A stretch of DNA of 64,000 nucleotides from Pseudomonas taiwanensis (GCF_013393345.1 NZ_QJRF01000042.1:25212-89211); one strand, 5' to 3'; shown: positions 9,825-18,799, counted from the first letter of the stretch. Made by a program: numbers and translations. Notes: generated by a model not told the origin, from the letters alone.

Positions 9825-11825
9825 ATGGACGGCGTATCGCGCGATCCGGAAGCCGACAAACTCCGCCGGCGCCTGCAGCGTGAACACCAGGCGCGTCTGG
9901 AAGCGGAACAGATCGCCGAGCACGGACTACGCGAACTCTATGAAAAACAGCTGCAATTGCAGCTGCTCGAATCCATCGCCGACGCTGCCAATGGTGCGGC
10001 TACGGTCGCTGACGGACTGAGCTTCACGGTATCCAGCGTCTGTCAGTACACCGGCTGGCAGATTGGCCACGCCTACCTGACCGGCCACGTCGAGGGCGAA
10101 GCGCGCCTGCGTTCGGCCGCCATCTGGCACTACGCCGACGAGCAGCGCTTCCACCACTTCCGCCAGGTAACCGAAGCCATGGAGTTTCCGCCGGGTTTCG
10201 GCCTGCCCGGTCGCGTGCTCTCCAGCGGTACCCCGGCATGGATCGCCGATATCAGCCAGACCCCGGAATTCTGCCGCGTGGACGCCGCGGGCGAGGCTGG
10301 CCTGAAGGCCGCGGCGGCCTTCCCGGTGCTGGCTGGTAGCGAAGTGGTCGGCGTTCTCGAGTTCTTCGCTAACTGCGTGCTGGAGCCCGATGAAACCTTG
10401 CTGCACCTGATGGCGCAGATCGGTGTGCAGATGGGACGGGTGGTGGAACGCAAACGCGCCGAAGAACAACTGATCGATGCATTCCACGACCCCCTGACCG
10501 GGCTGCCCAACCGTGCCCTTTTCTCCGATCGACTGTCCCGCGCGGTCGCCCGATGCAACCGGCACCGGGAAGCGGCGTTCGCGGTCCTGTTCATTGACCT
10601 CGACCGCTTCAAACTGGTCAACGACAGCCTCGGACATTTGGCCGGTGACCTGCTGATCATCCAGGTCGCCACGCGCCTGGGTGGCTGCCTGCGACAGACC
10701 GACACCCTCGCACGCATGGGTGGCGATGAGTTCACCATCCTGCTGGATTGCATCGGTAACCCCGAAGCTCCGGTCCGGGTGGCCGAGCGCCTGCTTGAAG
10801 CCCTGGAGCCGCCCTTCCTGATCAATGGCGAGCAGCTCTACATCAGCGCCAGCATCGGTATCGCCCCCAGTGACCTGGGCTACGAATCGGCCGAAGAAAT
10901 CCTGCGCCACGCAGACCTCGCCATGTACCGCGCCAAGACACTGGGCAAGCACCGCTTCGAGTTGTTCGATCACAGCCTGCATGATCTGGCTGTGGGACGG
11001 CTGACCCTGGAAACCCGTCTGCGCAACGCGCTGCAGAACGGTGAATTCGTGCTCCATTATCAGCCCATCGTGCACATCACCAGCGGCGAACTGGTCGGTG
11101 TCGAGGCCCTGGTGCGCTGGCAGGTTCCGGGAGGCGAACTGGTCTATCCGGGCGACTTCATCCAGGTCGCCGAAGACACCGGGCTGATTCTGCCTCTCGG
11201 CCTCTGGGTGCTGCGCGAAGCCTGTCGAAGCGTCGCTCGCTGGCATCGCGAGCTACCCGGTCAATTGCCGCTGACGGTCAGCATCAACCTCTCCGCCCGG
11301 CAGTTCGCCCAGCACGACCTGGTACTGCAGGTGGGCGCCATCATCGACGAAGCCGGCATTCCCGCGGGATGCGTGCATCTGGAAATCACCGAGAGCGTTT
11401 CGATGGCCGACTCCGAGCGGACCATCATCGTGCTCCAGCAGCTTCACGATCTCGGTGTGCGCATCAGCATCGACGACTTCGGCACCGGCTATTCCTCCCT
11501 CAGCTACCTGCACCGCTTCCGTCTGGATGTCCTGAAGATCGATCGCTCTTTCATGATCCAGCTCGACCAGTGCCCGGAAGGCCTGCAGATCGTGCAAACC
11601 ATCCTCAGCCTGGCCCGCAACCTGGGACTGGAAGTGGTCGCCGAAGGCGTCGAGACCCAACGACACCTGATGATTCTCAAATCCCTGGGCTGCGATTTTG
11701 GCCAGGGTTACCACTTCGCCCGACCGCTGCCCGAGTCGGCGCTGACCGCACTGCTGCGGGAACGACCGCAGTCCCTTGGCCAGACAGGGACCGATCCTGA
11801 AGCTTTCGCCACACGGCTCACATAA
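9825..11825 (+). CDS. GAF-GGDEF-EAL cyclic-di-GMP enzyme, probable H-NOX partner
   Basis: The 666-residue protein begins with a short charged helix (residues 8-48), then a GAF-like sensor domain (about 50-210), a GGDEF domain (about 215-375) and an EAL domain (about 390-645). The cyclase signature GGDEF is intact (RMGGDEFTILLD), and an inhibitory site RxxD (RQTD) lies five residues before it. The phosphodiesterase domain keeps GVEALVRW, LEITESVS, IDDFGTGYSS, LKIDRSF and VVAEGVET. Both activities could therefore be real. It has no membrane segment. Its position 6 bp after an H-NOX gene matches the H-NOX-associated cyclic-di-GMP enzymes of Shewanella and Legionella, where NO-bound H-NOX alters turnover and promotes dispersal. 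The partnership here is inferred. Confidence 0.93.
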   Translation: MDGVSRDPEADKLRRRLQREHQARLEAEQIAEHGLRELYEKQLQLQLLESIADAANGAATVADGLSFTVSSVCQYTGWQIGHAYLTGHVEGEARLRSAAIWHYADEQRFHHFRQVTEAMEFPPGFGLPGRVLSSGTPAWIADISQTPEFCRVDAAGEAGLKAAAAFPVLAGSEVVGVLEFFANCVLEPDETLLHLMAQIGVQMGRVVERKRAEEQLIDAFHDPLTGLPNRALFSDRLSRAVARCNRHREAAFAVLFIDLDRFKLVNDSLGHLAGDLLIIQVATRLGGCLRQTDTLARMGGDEFTILLDCIGNPEAPVRVAERLLEALEPPFLINGEQLYISASIGIAPSDLGYESAEEILRHADLAMYRAKTLGKHRFELFDHSLHDLAVGRLTLETRLRNALQNGEFVLHYQPIVHITSGELVGVEALVRWQVPGGELVYPGDFIQVAEDTGLILPLGLWVLREACRSVARWHRELPGQLPLTVSINLSARQFAQHDLVLQVGAIIDEAGIPAGCVHLEITESVSMADSERTIIVLQQLHDLGVRISIDDFGTGYSSLSYLHRFRLDVLKIDRSFMIQLDQCPEGLQIVQTILSLARNLGLEVVAEGVETQRHLMILKSLGCDFGQGYHFARPLPESALTALLRERPQSLGQTGTDPEAFATRLT

Positions 11826-12068
11826 GCGATTGATCCAAAAGGGAAAAGGCAGAGAGCTCGGGTAAAGGTGCGAATTCCGGGCGCTTCAGCCGGCGACAGG
11901 GGCTTTTTTGCTACCGCGACAACCAACTGCAGCGATGCGACAAACTCGCCCGCAGAGCCATCCAGGGGGCCTTGGGCGGCTTTCGCGTGGCAAAGCGCTA
12001 TGCTAGCTTGCCCTCGCCAGGAAGGCCGCCCCACCGCCAGAGTGCCCACGAAAACAAGAGGACCCCCC

Positions 12069-12842
12069 ATGGCCCAAGCCACGCCAGCGCTTGAAATCCG
12101 CAACCTGCATAAACGCTACGGCGATCTCGAAGTGCTCAAGGGTATATCCCTCACCGCCAACGACGGTGACGTGATCTCCATCCTCGGCTCCTCCGGCTCC
12201 GGCAAATCCACCTTCCTGCGCTGCATCAACCTCCTGGAAAACCCGCACGAGGGCCAGATCCTGGTCGCCGGCGAAGAGCTCAAGCTCAAGCAGAGCCGCA
12301 CCGGCGAACTGGTCGCCGCCGACAACAAGCAGATCAATCGCATGCGCAGCGAGATCGGCTTCGTCTTCCAGAACTTCAATCTCTGGCCGCACATGACGGT
12401 GCTCGACAACATCATCGAGGCGCCGCGCCGCGTGCTTGGCCAGAGCAGGGCCGAAGCCACCGAGATCGCCGAAGCCCTGTTGGCCAAGGTCGGTATCGCC
12501 GACAAGCGCCACGTCTATCCGACCCAGCTTTCCGGCGGCCAGCAGCAGCGCGCGGCCATCGCCCGCACCCTGGCCATGCAGCCGAAGGTCATCCTGTTCG
12601 ATGAACCCACCTCGGCGCTGGACCCGGAAATGGTACAAGAAGTGCTTAACGTGATCCGCGCGCTGGCCGAGGAAGGCCGGACCATGCTGCTGGTCACCCA
12701 TGAAATGAACTTCGCCCGGAACGTCTCCAGCGAAGTGGTTTTCCTTCACCAGGGACTGGTAGAAGAACAGGGCCCGCCAGAGAAGGTATTTGACAACCCG
12801 CAATCGGCGCGCTGTAAACAATTCATGTCCAGCAATCGCTAA
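12069..12842 (+). CDS. Polar amino-acid ABC transporter, ATP-binding protein
   Basis: This 257-residue ATPase belongs to the HisP/ArtP/AotP type. Walker A is GSSGSGKST, the Q-loop VFQNFNLWPHMT, the signature LSGGQQQR and Walker B VILFDEPTSALDPE. The insertion ELKLKQSRTGELVAADNKQI is typical of lysine/arginine/histidine importers. The true start is ATG at 12069 after AGAGG; the frame extends upstream without support. It leads a four-gene plus-strand operon with a binding protein and two permeases. It works at the inner membrane to power uptake of a basic amino acid. The exact substrate is not readable from the sequence. Confidence 0.95.
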   Translation: MAQATPALEIRNLHKRYGDLEVLKGISLTANDGDVISILGSSGSGKSTFLRCINLLENPHEGQILVAGEELKLKQSRTGELVAADNKQINRMRSEIGFVFQNFNLWPHMTVLDNIIEAPRRVLGQSRAEATEIAEALLAKVGIADKRHVYPTQLSGGQQQRAAIARTLAMQPKVILFDEPTSALDPEMVQEVLNVIRALAEEGRTMLLVTHEMNFARNVSSEVVFLHQGLVEEQGPPEKVFDNPQSARCKQFMSSNR

Positions 12843-12862
12843 AACACGGAGCAAAGAGCGCA

Positions 12863-13615
12863 ATGAAGAACTACAAGAAGATTCTGCTGGCTGCGGCCGC
12901 CACCCTCGCTTTCGGCACCACCGCCGTCGCCGCCGACAAGCTGAAGATCGGCACCGAGGGCGCCTACCCTCCCTTCAACCTGATCGATGCCAGCGGCCAG
13001 GCCGGCGGCTTTGACGTCGAGATCGCCCAGGCCCTCTGCGCCAAGATGAAGGCCGAGTGCGAAGTGGTCACCTCCGACTGGGACGGCATCATCCCCGCCC
13101 TGAACGCCAAGAAGTTCGACTTCCTCGCCGCCTCCATGTCCATCACTGAAGAGCGCAAGCAGGCCGTCGACTTCACCGACCCCTACTACACCAACAAGCT
13201 GCAGTTCATTGCCCCGAAAGGCACTGACTTCAAGACAGACAAGGCAAGCCTGAAAGGCAAGGTGATCGGCGCCCAGCGCGCGACCATCGCCGGTACCTGG
13301 CTGGAAGACAACATGAAGGACGTTGTCGACATCAAGCTGTACGACACTCAGGAAAACGCCTACCTCGACCTGTCCTCCGGCCGCGTCGATGGCGTGCTGG
13401 CCGACAAATTCGTGAACTGGGAATGGCTCAAGAGCGACGCAGGCAAGGACTTCGAGTTCAAGGGTGACCCGGTATTCGACAACGACAAGATCGCCATTGC
13501 CGTGCGCAAGGGCGACCCGCTGCGCGAGAAGCTGAACGCCGCGCTGAAGGAAATCGTTGCCGACGGCACCTACAAGAAGATCAACGACAAGTACTTCCCC
13601 TTCAGCATCTACTGA
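12863..13615 (+). CDS. Polar amino-acid ABC transporter, periplasmic binding protein
   Basis: The 250-residue protein has a signal peptide (ILLAAAATLAFGTTAVAA, about residues 6-23) and a single SBP_bac_3 domain. The family signature KIGTEGAYPPFNLIDASGQ and the ligand-binding block FLAASMSITEERKQAVDFTDP are clear, both typical of lysine/arginine/ornithine/histidine binding proteins. It lies 20 bp after the ATPase gene and before two permease genes. It should deliver the amino acid to the membrane complex. In PAO1 the syntenic protein is annotated for lysine/arginine/ornithine/histidine/octopine, as I recall. Confidence 0.95.
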   Translation: MKNYKKILLAAAATLAFGTTAVAADKLKIGTEGAYPPFNLIDASGQAGGFDVEIAQALCAKMKAECEVVTSDWDGIIPALNAKKFDFLAASMSITEERKQAVDFTDPYYTNKLQFIAPKGTDFKTDKASLKGKVIGAQRATIAGTWLEDNMKDVVDIKLYDTQENAYLDLSSGRVDGVLADKFVNWEWLKSDAGKDFEFKGDPVFDNDKIAIAVRKGDPLREKLNAALKEIVADGTYKKINDKYFPFSIY

Positions 13616-13663
13616 CCTGCCCGTCCGGTGCCGCCCCTGCGCGGCACCGGCGCCTGAGCCCAC

Positions 13664-14359
13664 ATGACCCTCGATCTCTACGGATTCGGCCCTGCCCTGG
13701 TCGCGGGCACCCTCATGACCATCAAACTGGCGCTTTCCGCGCTGGCGGTTGGTCTGGTGCTCGGCCTGCTCGGTGCATTGGCCAGGACTTCTTCCATCAA
13801 GCCGCTGCAATGGCTCGGTGGCACTTATTCCACCCTCGTGCGCGGGGTCCCGGAGTTGCTCTGGGTCCTGCTGATCTACTTCGGCACGGTCAACCTGATG
13901 CGCGCCCTCGGTGAATGGCTGGGCTATCCCGAGCTGGAGCTGAACGCCTTCGCCGCCGGCACCATCGCCCTCGGGCTGTGCTTCGGTTCCTACGCCACCG
14001 AAGTGTTCCGCGGCGCTATCCTGGCCATTCCCAAGGGGCACAGAGAGGCCGGCATGGCCCTCGGATTGTCCAGCGGACGTATTCTCTGGCGCGTGATCCT
14101 GCCGCAGATGTGGCGCATCGCCCTGCCGGGCCTGGGCAACCTGTTCATGATCCTGATGAAGGACACCGCCCTGGTCTCCGTGATCGGCCTCGAGGAAATC
14201 ATGCGCCGTTCACAGATCGCCGTGACCGCCAGCAAACAGCCCTTCACCTTCTACATGGTCGCCGCCTTCATCTACCTGGGCCTGACCATCCTCGCGATGA
14301 TCGGCATGCACTGGCTTGAGAAGCGCGCAAGCCGTGGCTTCAAGCGGAGCGCAGCATGA
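13664..14359 (+). CDS. Polar amino-acid ABC transporter, permease (HisQ type)
   Basis: This 231-residue inner-membrane protein has about five membrane helices and the permease EAA motif (GHREAGMALGLSSGRILWRVILPQ) near residue 125-150. The N-terminal segment TLMTIKLALSALAVGLVLGLLGAL is the usual first helix. It forms a heterodimer with the next permease, whose ATG overlaps its stop by 4 bp. It is typical in length for HisQ/ArtQ proteins. Confidence 0.95.
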   Translation: MTLDLYGFGPALVAGTLMTIKLALSALAVGLVLGLLGALARTSSIKPLQWLGGTYSTLVRGVPELLWVLLIYFGTVNLMRALGEWLGYPELELNAFAAGTIALGLCFGSYATEVFRGAILAIPKGHREAGMALGLSSGRILWRVILPQMWRIALPGLGNLFMILMKDTALVSVIGLEEIMRRSQIAVTASKQPFTFYMVAAFIYLGLTILAMIGMHWLEKRASRGFKRSAA

Positions 14360-15045
14360 ACTGGGAAGTCATCCTCAAATACCTGCCGCAACTGTCCCAG
14401 GGTGCAATCCTGACCCTGGAGCTGGTTGCCATTGCGGTGATCGCCGGCCTGATCCTCGCGGTGCCAATGGGCATCGCCCGTGCATCGCGCCACTGGTACG
14501 TGCGCGCCCTGCCCTACGGCTACATCTTCTTCTTCCGCGGCACGCCGTTGCTGGTGCAATTGTTCCTGGTCTACTACGGCCTGGCGCAGTTCGAAGCGGT
14601 ACGCAAAGGCCCGCTATGGCCCTACCTGCGCGACCCGTTCTGGTGCGCCGTGATCACCATGACCCTGCACACCGCCGCCTACATCGCGGAAATCCTGCGT
14701 GGCGCCATCCAGGCCGTTCCGCCGGGTGAGATCGAGGCAGCCCGGGCCCTCGGCATGTCGCGCTTCCAGGCACTGGTCTACATCATCCTGCCGCGCGCCG
14801 CTCGCATCGGCCTGCCCGCGTACAGCAATGAAGTGATCCTGATGATCAAGGCCAGCGCCCTGGCCAGTACCGTGACCCTGCTGGAACTCACCGGCATGGC
14901 ACGGACCATCATCGCCCGCACCTACCTGCCGGTAGAGATCTTCTTCGCGGCTGGCCTCTTCTACCTGCTGATGGCGTACGTGCTGGTTCGGGCCTTCCGC
15001 CTGCTTGAGCGCAAGCTACGCGTGGATGCCCTGCAGGGCCGCTAA
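14356..15045 (+). CDS. Polar amino-acid ABC transporter, permease (HisM type)
   Basis: The 229-residue protein is the second permease subunit. It has about five membrane helices and the EAA loop GEIEAARALGMSRFQALVYIILP, which contacts the ATPase. RGTPLLVQLFLVYYGLAQFE is characteristic of HisM/ArtM proteins. Its start overlaps the preceding permease gene by 4 bp. It ends the operon; the next gene has its own -10 element about 48 bp downstream. Confidence 0.95.
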   Translation: MNWEVILKYLPQLSQGAILTLELVAIAVIAGLILAVPMGIARASRHWYVRALPYGYIFFFRGTPLLVQLFLVYYGLAQFEAVRKGPLWPYLRDPFWCAVITMTLHTAAYIAEILRGAIQAVPPGEIEAARALGMSRFQALVYIILPRAARIGLPAYSNEVILMIKASALASTVTLLELTGMARTIIARTYLPVEIFFAAGLFYLLMAYVLVRAFRLLERKLRVDALQGR

Positions 15046-15092
15046 ACCGCGACCGCTCCTCGTCCCCGGATGAGGAGCGGACTTGGCGACGC

Positions 15093-15098
15093 TATAAT
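15093..15098 (+). promoter_or_regulatory. Consensus -10 element before the methyltransferase gene
   Basis: An exact TATAAT lies 33 bp upstream of the methyltransferase start. The -35 region is poor, so the promoter is a candidate supported only by its -10 half. Confidence 0.45.
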
Positions 15099-15130
15099 CG
15101 CCGTCCCTGATTGCCAATCGCTTCGCCAGC

Positions 15131-16345
15131 ATGACCAGCCCCGCTCCACTCCAAGGCCCGCACCTGCGGGAACGCTTCACCGCCCTGGATGAATTCCTGC
15201 GCGCGCACGAGTCGATCTGGCGACCAGTCCCCTTTACCGAACTCAGGCTGCCCTGGGAGAGCGAGCATCCCGAACTGGCTGCTTGGCTCCGTGCACGCAC
15301 CCTGGCCGATGCCGACGCCATCCACAATCGCCCCGAAGCATTGCAGGCTCCAGCACCTTATCCACAGCTTGCCGCGCGCTCAGCCGAACTCAGCTGCGTG
15401 GGTGAATTGCCAGCCGCCAGGGCTGAGATGCTACCCAACGCCTTCACGGTGGACGTCCCCGGACGCAAATGGCTGCAGATCGACGCCTTCGCCAGCCGCC
15501 TCGCTTTTCGCCAACACCCAGAGCACTGGCTCGACTGGTGCGCCGGCAAGGGGCATCTGGGTCGCCGTCTGGCCCACAACGGCACACAACTGACCTGCAT
15601 TGAGCTCGATCCGCAACTGGTCGCCGGCGGCCAACAACTGAGCCAACGACTGGGCCTCAGTGCACAACATCGCGAACAGGATGCCCTTGCTGACGACGCC
15701 GGGAGCCAACTGACCGCCGATCACACTGCAGTCGCCTTGCATGCCTGTGGCGATCTCCACGTGCGCCTGCTGCAACTGGCCAGCGAAGCCGGCTGCCGCC
15801 AGCTAGCTGTCGCGCCGTGCTGCTACAACCGCATCCAGACACCGAGCTATGAGCCACTTTCCACAGCAGCCAAGGCGTCCACACTGCGCTTCAGCCGGGC
15901 CGACCTGCGCCTGCCGATGAGCGAAACCGTCACCGCCGGCGCCCGCGACCGCCGCCTTCGCGACCAGTCCATGGCGCGCAGACTGGCCTTCGACCTGCTG
16001 CAACGAAAGCTGACTGGCGAAGACCACTACCTAACCGTTCCCTCCTTGGCCACGAGTTGGCTGGGCAAGCCTTTTCCGGATTACTGCCGGGACCTCTGCG
16101 AGCTCAAGGACATTCCTCAGCCAGCAGAGCGGGACTGGCAGGCACTGGAAACCGATGGCTGGCAACGCCTTGCCGAAGTACGCAACCTGGAACTCCCCCG
16201 CAGCCTGTTCCGCCGCCCCCTGGAACTCTGGCTGGTACTGGACCGAGCCCTGTTCCTTGAGGAGCAGGGCTACCAGGTGAAACTCGGTAGCTTCTGCCCC
16301 ACCCAACTCACGCCACGGAACATCCTGCTCCTGGCCGAGCGCTAA
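15131..16345 (+). CDS. SAM-dependent methyltransferase (Methyltransf_32-like)
   Basis: The 404-residue cytoplasmic protein contains a Rossmann methyltransferase core in its middle. The SAM-binding motif is WLDWCAGKGHLGRRLA (about residues 133-148), followed by the acidic end of strand 2 (LTCIELDPQLV) and the motif ALHACGDLHVRLL. The ALHACG...APCCYN pattern (residues about 201-235) matches a family of uncharacterised methyltransferases related to eukaryotic METTL25/RRNAD-like proteins, so an RNA substrate is possible but unproven. It lies downstream of the amino-acid transporter and upstream of tRNA-Thr, in the PAO1-like order. The start at 15131 has only a weak ribosome-binding site. Confidence 0.8.
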   Translation: MTSPAPLQGPHLRERFTALDEFLRAHESIWRPVPFTELRLPWESEHPELAAWLRARTLADADAIHNRPEALQAPAPYPQLAARSAELSCVGELPAARAEMLPNAFTVDVPGRKWLQIDAFASRLAFRQHPEHWLDWCAGKGHLGRRLAHNGTQLTCIELDPQLVAGGQQLSQRLGLSAQHREQDALADDAGSQLTADHTAVALHACGDLHVRLLQLASEAGCRQLAVAPCCYNRIQTPSYEPLSTAAKASTLRFSRADLRLPMSETVTAGARDRRLRDQSMARRLAFDLLQRKLTGEDHYLTVPSLATSWLGKPFPDYCRDLCELKDIPQPAERDWQALETDGWQRLAEVRNLELPRSLFRRPLELWLVLDRALFLEEQGYQVKLGSFCPTQLTPRNILLLAER

Positions 16346-16347
16346 GC

Positions 16348-16370
16348 TTACCCACAGAACCTGTGGATAA
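16348..16370. repeat. Inverted pair of DnaA-box-like sequences upstream of tRNA-Thr
   Basis: TTACCCACA (one mismatch to the DnaA box TTATCCACA) and the perfect box in the other orientation (TGTGGATAA) are separated by 5 nt and form a 10-bp inverted repeat with one mismatch. They lie 3 bp after the methyltransferase stop. They could be a weak hairpin or a DnaA titration site. The rest of the roughly 290-bp gap to the tRNA shows no gene. Confidence 0.4.
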
Positions 16371-16597
16371 CTTTGTTGATGAAATCTGGGCAACCCACCG
16401 AAACGCCTCCCGTTGCACGCCCGAGGAAGGCTGATCATTTTTTGAGCGCACGATAAAAGTCGAATAAAAACATCGGCTTGAAAAATTCCGAGACATACCG
16501 CACAAATTTCAAGCACTGCCGTACCAGAACACATCACCTTTGTGCATAAGCCGACGAGGGCTGATGCTCGAATCGTCTCCAACCTGCTTCATAGAGG

Positions 16598-16625
16598 TTT
16601 ACTCGCAACGCCCAATCGCTATAAT
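16598..16625 (+). promoter_or_regulatory. Promoter of tRNA-Thr
   Basis: An exact TATAAT at 16620-16625 ends 14 bp before the tRNA. TTTACT at 16598 gives a 16-bp spacer and a four-of-six match to the -35 consensus. Confidence 0.65.
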
Positions 16626-16639
16626 GGCGGCCCCTTCTG

Positions 16640-16715
<76 letters not shown>

Positions 16716-16757
16716 ACAAACAGATTCATGCAGTGCCAAGCAGTGTCATGAATCCCC

Positions 16758-16786
16758 CACAAAGCCCGCCTCGTGCGGGCTTTGTG
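16758..16786 (+). terminator. Hairpin after tRNA-Thr
   Basis: CACAAAGCCCGC and GCGGGCTTTGTG form a perfect 12-bp stem with a 5-nt loop, 43 bp after the tRNA. Only a short T-rich tail follows. It is bordered by two copies of the 14-bp direct repeat TTCATGCAGTGCCA (16725-16738 and 16788-16801). Confidence 0.6.
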
Positions 16787-16830
16787 TTTCATGCAGTGCC
16801 ATCCAGCTTCCTCCAAGCGCTTGCTTTCTG

Positions 16831-16877
16831 AGTACCCGTGTAAGTACCTTTAGGCTGTTCAATTATCTTTAGGTACT
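16831..16877. repeat. Putative integrase arm-type sites, left end
   Basis: AGTACC occurs at 16831 and 16843 (12 bp apart) and inverted as GGTACT at 16872, just before the integrase start. The right end of the element has the same hexamer at 43795 and 43808 (13 bp apart). Short repeats near both att cores are typical of arm sites bound by the N-terminal domain of tyrosine integrases. Confidence 0.5.
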
Positions 16878-16881
16878 CAGC

Positions 16882-18057
16882 ATGCCTCTGACAGCCTTGC
16901 AGGTGAAGAGCGCCGCACCACGCGAAAGTGACTACGGCCTGGCTGATGGAGGCGGTTTATTCCTTTGGATTCGCGCGGCAGGCGGCAAGTCTTGGCGCTT
17001 CCGGTTCCGCTTGGATGGCAAGCAGTCTCATATTTCCCTTGGCACCATCGACAAGGTAACGCTCGCACAGGCTCGGCAGCTGGCCTCGGATGCTCGCCAG
17101 CTTGTGGCGCAGGGGCGGCACCCTGGTCTTGAGCGAAAGGTCATGCGAGCCCAGGCGGCAATGTCTCGCGCCAATACGTTCAAGAACCTTGCGCTGGAGT
17201 GGCATCAGCATAAGGCACCGCGCTGGTCGACCGGGTATGCCGGCGACGTCGTAGAAGCCTTCGAGCTGGATATCTTCCCTCAAGTGGGAAGCTTGCCGTT
17301 AACTGACATCAAGCCGATGCAGTGGCTGCAGGTATTTCGCCGCATTGAGTCGCGAGGCGCTCTGGAGAAGCTGCGCAAGGTTCGACAACGCTGCCAGGAG
17401 GTGTACCGTTTCGCGATTGCCACCGGCCGCGCCGAGTACAACCCTATTGCCGATATTGGCGGAGCGCTGCAGACGCCTACTTCAAGGCACTACCCCTTCT
17501 TGCCCATTGCAGAAATCCCGGCACTGATACGCAGTATTCAGGAGTGTCCAGGACATGACGCAGTGAAGATCGCTACTCGCCTGCTGATCCTGACCGGAGT
17601 GCGTACAGCTGAATTGCGTGGCGCCCCCTGGTCGGAGTTTGACCTCGACAAAGCGCTCTGGCTGATTCCTGCGGCGCGCATGAAGATGCGCCGCGCCCAT
17701 CTAGTCCCACTCTCCAAGCAGTCAGTGGCCGCACTGCGCGAGTTGGAACGTATTACTGGCGGCTACACGCTCGCATTCCCTGGCCGTAACGACCCAGCAA
17801 AGCCCATGAGCGAAGCCGCCATCAACCAGCTGCTGAAGCGCTCGGGTTACGACGGACGCGCCACTGGACATGGATTCCGCCATACGATGTCCACCACCCT
17901 GCACGAGCAGGGATACCCCAGCGAGTGGGTCGAAACACAGTTGGCGCATGTGGACAAGAACAGCATTCGCGGCACCTACAACCATGCTCAATATCTGGAG
18001 GGGCGGCGAGAGATGCTTCAGTGGTATGCCAACCATGTGGATGAGCTACATGACTAG
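16882..18057 (+). CDS. int: Tyrosine-type site-specific integrase (P4-like)
   Basis: This 391-residue integrase has an N-terminal DUF4102 arm-binding domain (LTALQVKSAAPRESDYGLADGGGL), a SAM-like core-binding domain (about 95-185) and the C-terminal catalytic domain. Catalytic residues are visible: first arginine in LLILTGVRTAELRG, the H-x-x-R box in GHGFRHTMS, the late histidine in QLAHVDKN and the nucleophilic tyrosine near the end (GTYNHAQYLEG). Length and order are normal, so it is probably active. It begins 167 bp after tRNA-Thr and reads away from it. The integrase and the 17-bp repeat together define the element. Confidence 0.96.
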   Translation: MPLTALQVKSAAPRESDYGLADGGGLFLWIRAAGGKSWRFRFRLDGKQSHISLGTIDKVTLAQARQLASDARQLVAQGRHPGLERKVMRAQAAMSRANTFKNLALEWHQHKAPRWSTGYAGDVVEAFELDIFPQVGSLPLTDIKPMQWLQVFRRIESRGALEKLRKVRQRCQEVYRFAIATGRAEYNPIADIGGALQTPTSRHYPFLPIAEIPALIRSIQECPGHDAVKIATRLLILTGVRTAELRGAPWSEFDLDKALWLIPAARMKMRRAHLVPLSKQSVAALRELERITGGYTLAFPGRNDPAKPMSEAAINQLLKRSGYDGRATGHGFRHTMSTTLHEQGYPSEWVETQLAHVDKNSIRGTYNHAQYLEGRREMLQWYANHVDELHD

Positions 18058-18799
18058 CCCTCAAACCGCCCCCGCTCAACGCCGCCCGCTTGTCACACGT
18101 TTTGATCCGCTTCGGCTGTGCGATTTCATTGGTTGCTACAGGCAGGAGTTGGGCTGCAGCCATGAGGAAGCTGCCTTTGCGTCAGCAGACATCTTCCGGA
18201 AGATTGAGACTAGATATCCGCAACTGAGCGCCAATACATGCTGGGCTGCAGAGGTGCTCGACCAAACAGCTCGGCGCAGCACCCGCGGCTTTCAAACCGC
18301 CAGGCTCATCAGATACTTTGAGCTTCAGGCTCTCAGCAAAAGCAAGCGCGAGCCGTTCATCTTGGTCGAAGACGACCTTGGTGTGGAGTTCCTTGCCTCT
18401 GATGCAGCAGCCTACTTTTCACCACCGGCGCTGACCGGGCTAATCGAGGAGTATTGGAGCTGGGATCAGATACCCCGCTTCATTCACGCGGATGTGTCAG
18501 GCAATAAGCAAGGTGATAACGCTCAGCCAGCAGCCAGAGAACACCTGCGAACTCGAGAGCTACTCACGGTACAACGACTCACCGGAGCTCTCGTTGCGAT
18601 GCTTACTGCATGCGCTAGCCAAGAGAATGCACGTCGCACGATTTTGAACTCGACGCTTTGCACAAAAGAGGGACAGAAGCAGGGGCCGTTCTCGACCGCA
18701 GAAGGCCTTACATATATTGCTGATCGACTGGGCATCAGCGACTTTCCCGACACCGATACGGTGGCGAAGTACCTTCCCCCGAAGCAGAGCGGGACGTAA
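18050..18799 (+). CDS. Hypothetical protein coupled to integrase
   Basis: The ATG at 18050 overlaps the last 8 bp of the integrase gene, which suggests coupled translation. A longer open frame inside the integrase gene is not supported. The 249-residue product (MTSPQTAPAQRRPLVTRF) is soluble, without signal peptide or membrane helices. It contains a helical N-terminal half (DFIGCYRQELGCSHEEAAFA) and a C-terminal part ending in short motifs such as YIADRLGISDFPDTDTVAKYL that resemble a helix-turn-helix. I do not recognise a family. Its position suggests a role in excision, integration control or DNA binding, but this is only context. Confidence 0.75.
   Translation: MTSPQTAPAQRRPLVTRFDPLRLCDFIGCYRQELGCSHEEAAFASADIFRKIETRYPQLSANTCWAAEVLDQTARRSTRGFQTARLIRYFELQALSKSKREPFILVEDDLGVEFLASDAAAYFSPPALTGLIEEYWSWDQIPRFIHADVSGNKQGDNAQPAAREHLRTRELLTVQRLTGALVAMLTACASQENARRTILNSTLCTKEGQKQGPFSTAEGLTYIADRLGISDFPDTDTVAKYLPPKQSGT

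Noticed and set aside
12839..14041. A 400-codon minus-strand frame
   Set aside because: It is antisense to the amino-acid transporter genes, with repetitive G/V/E-rich content and no domain.
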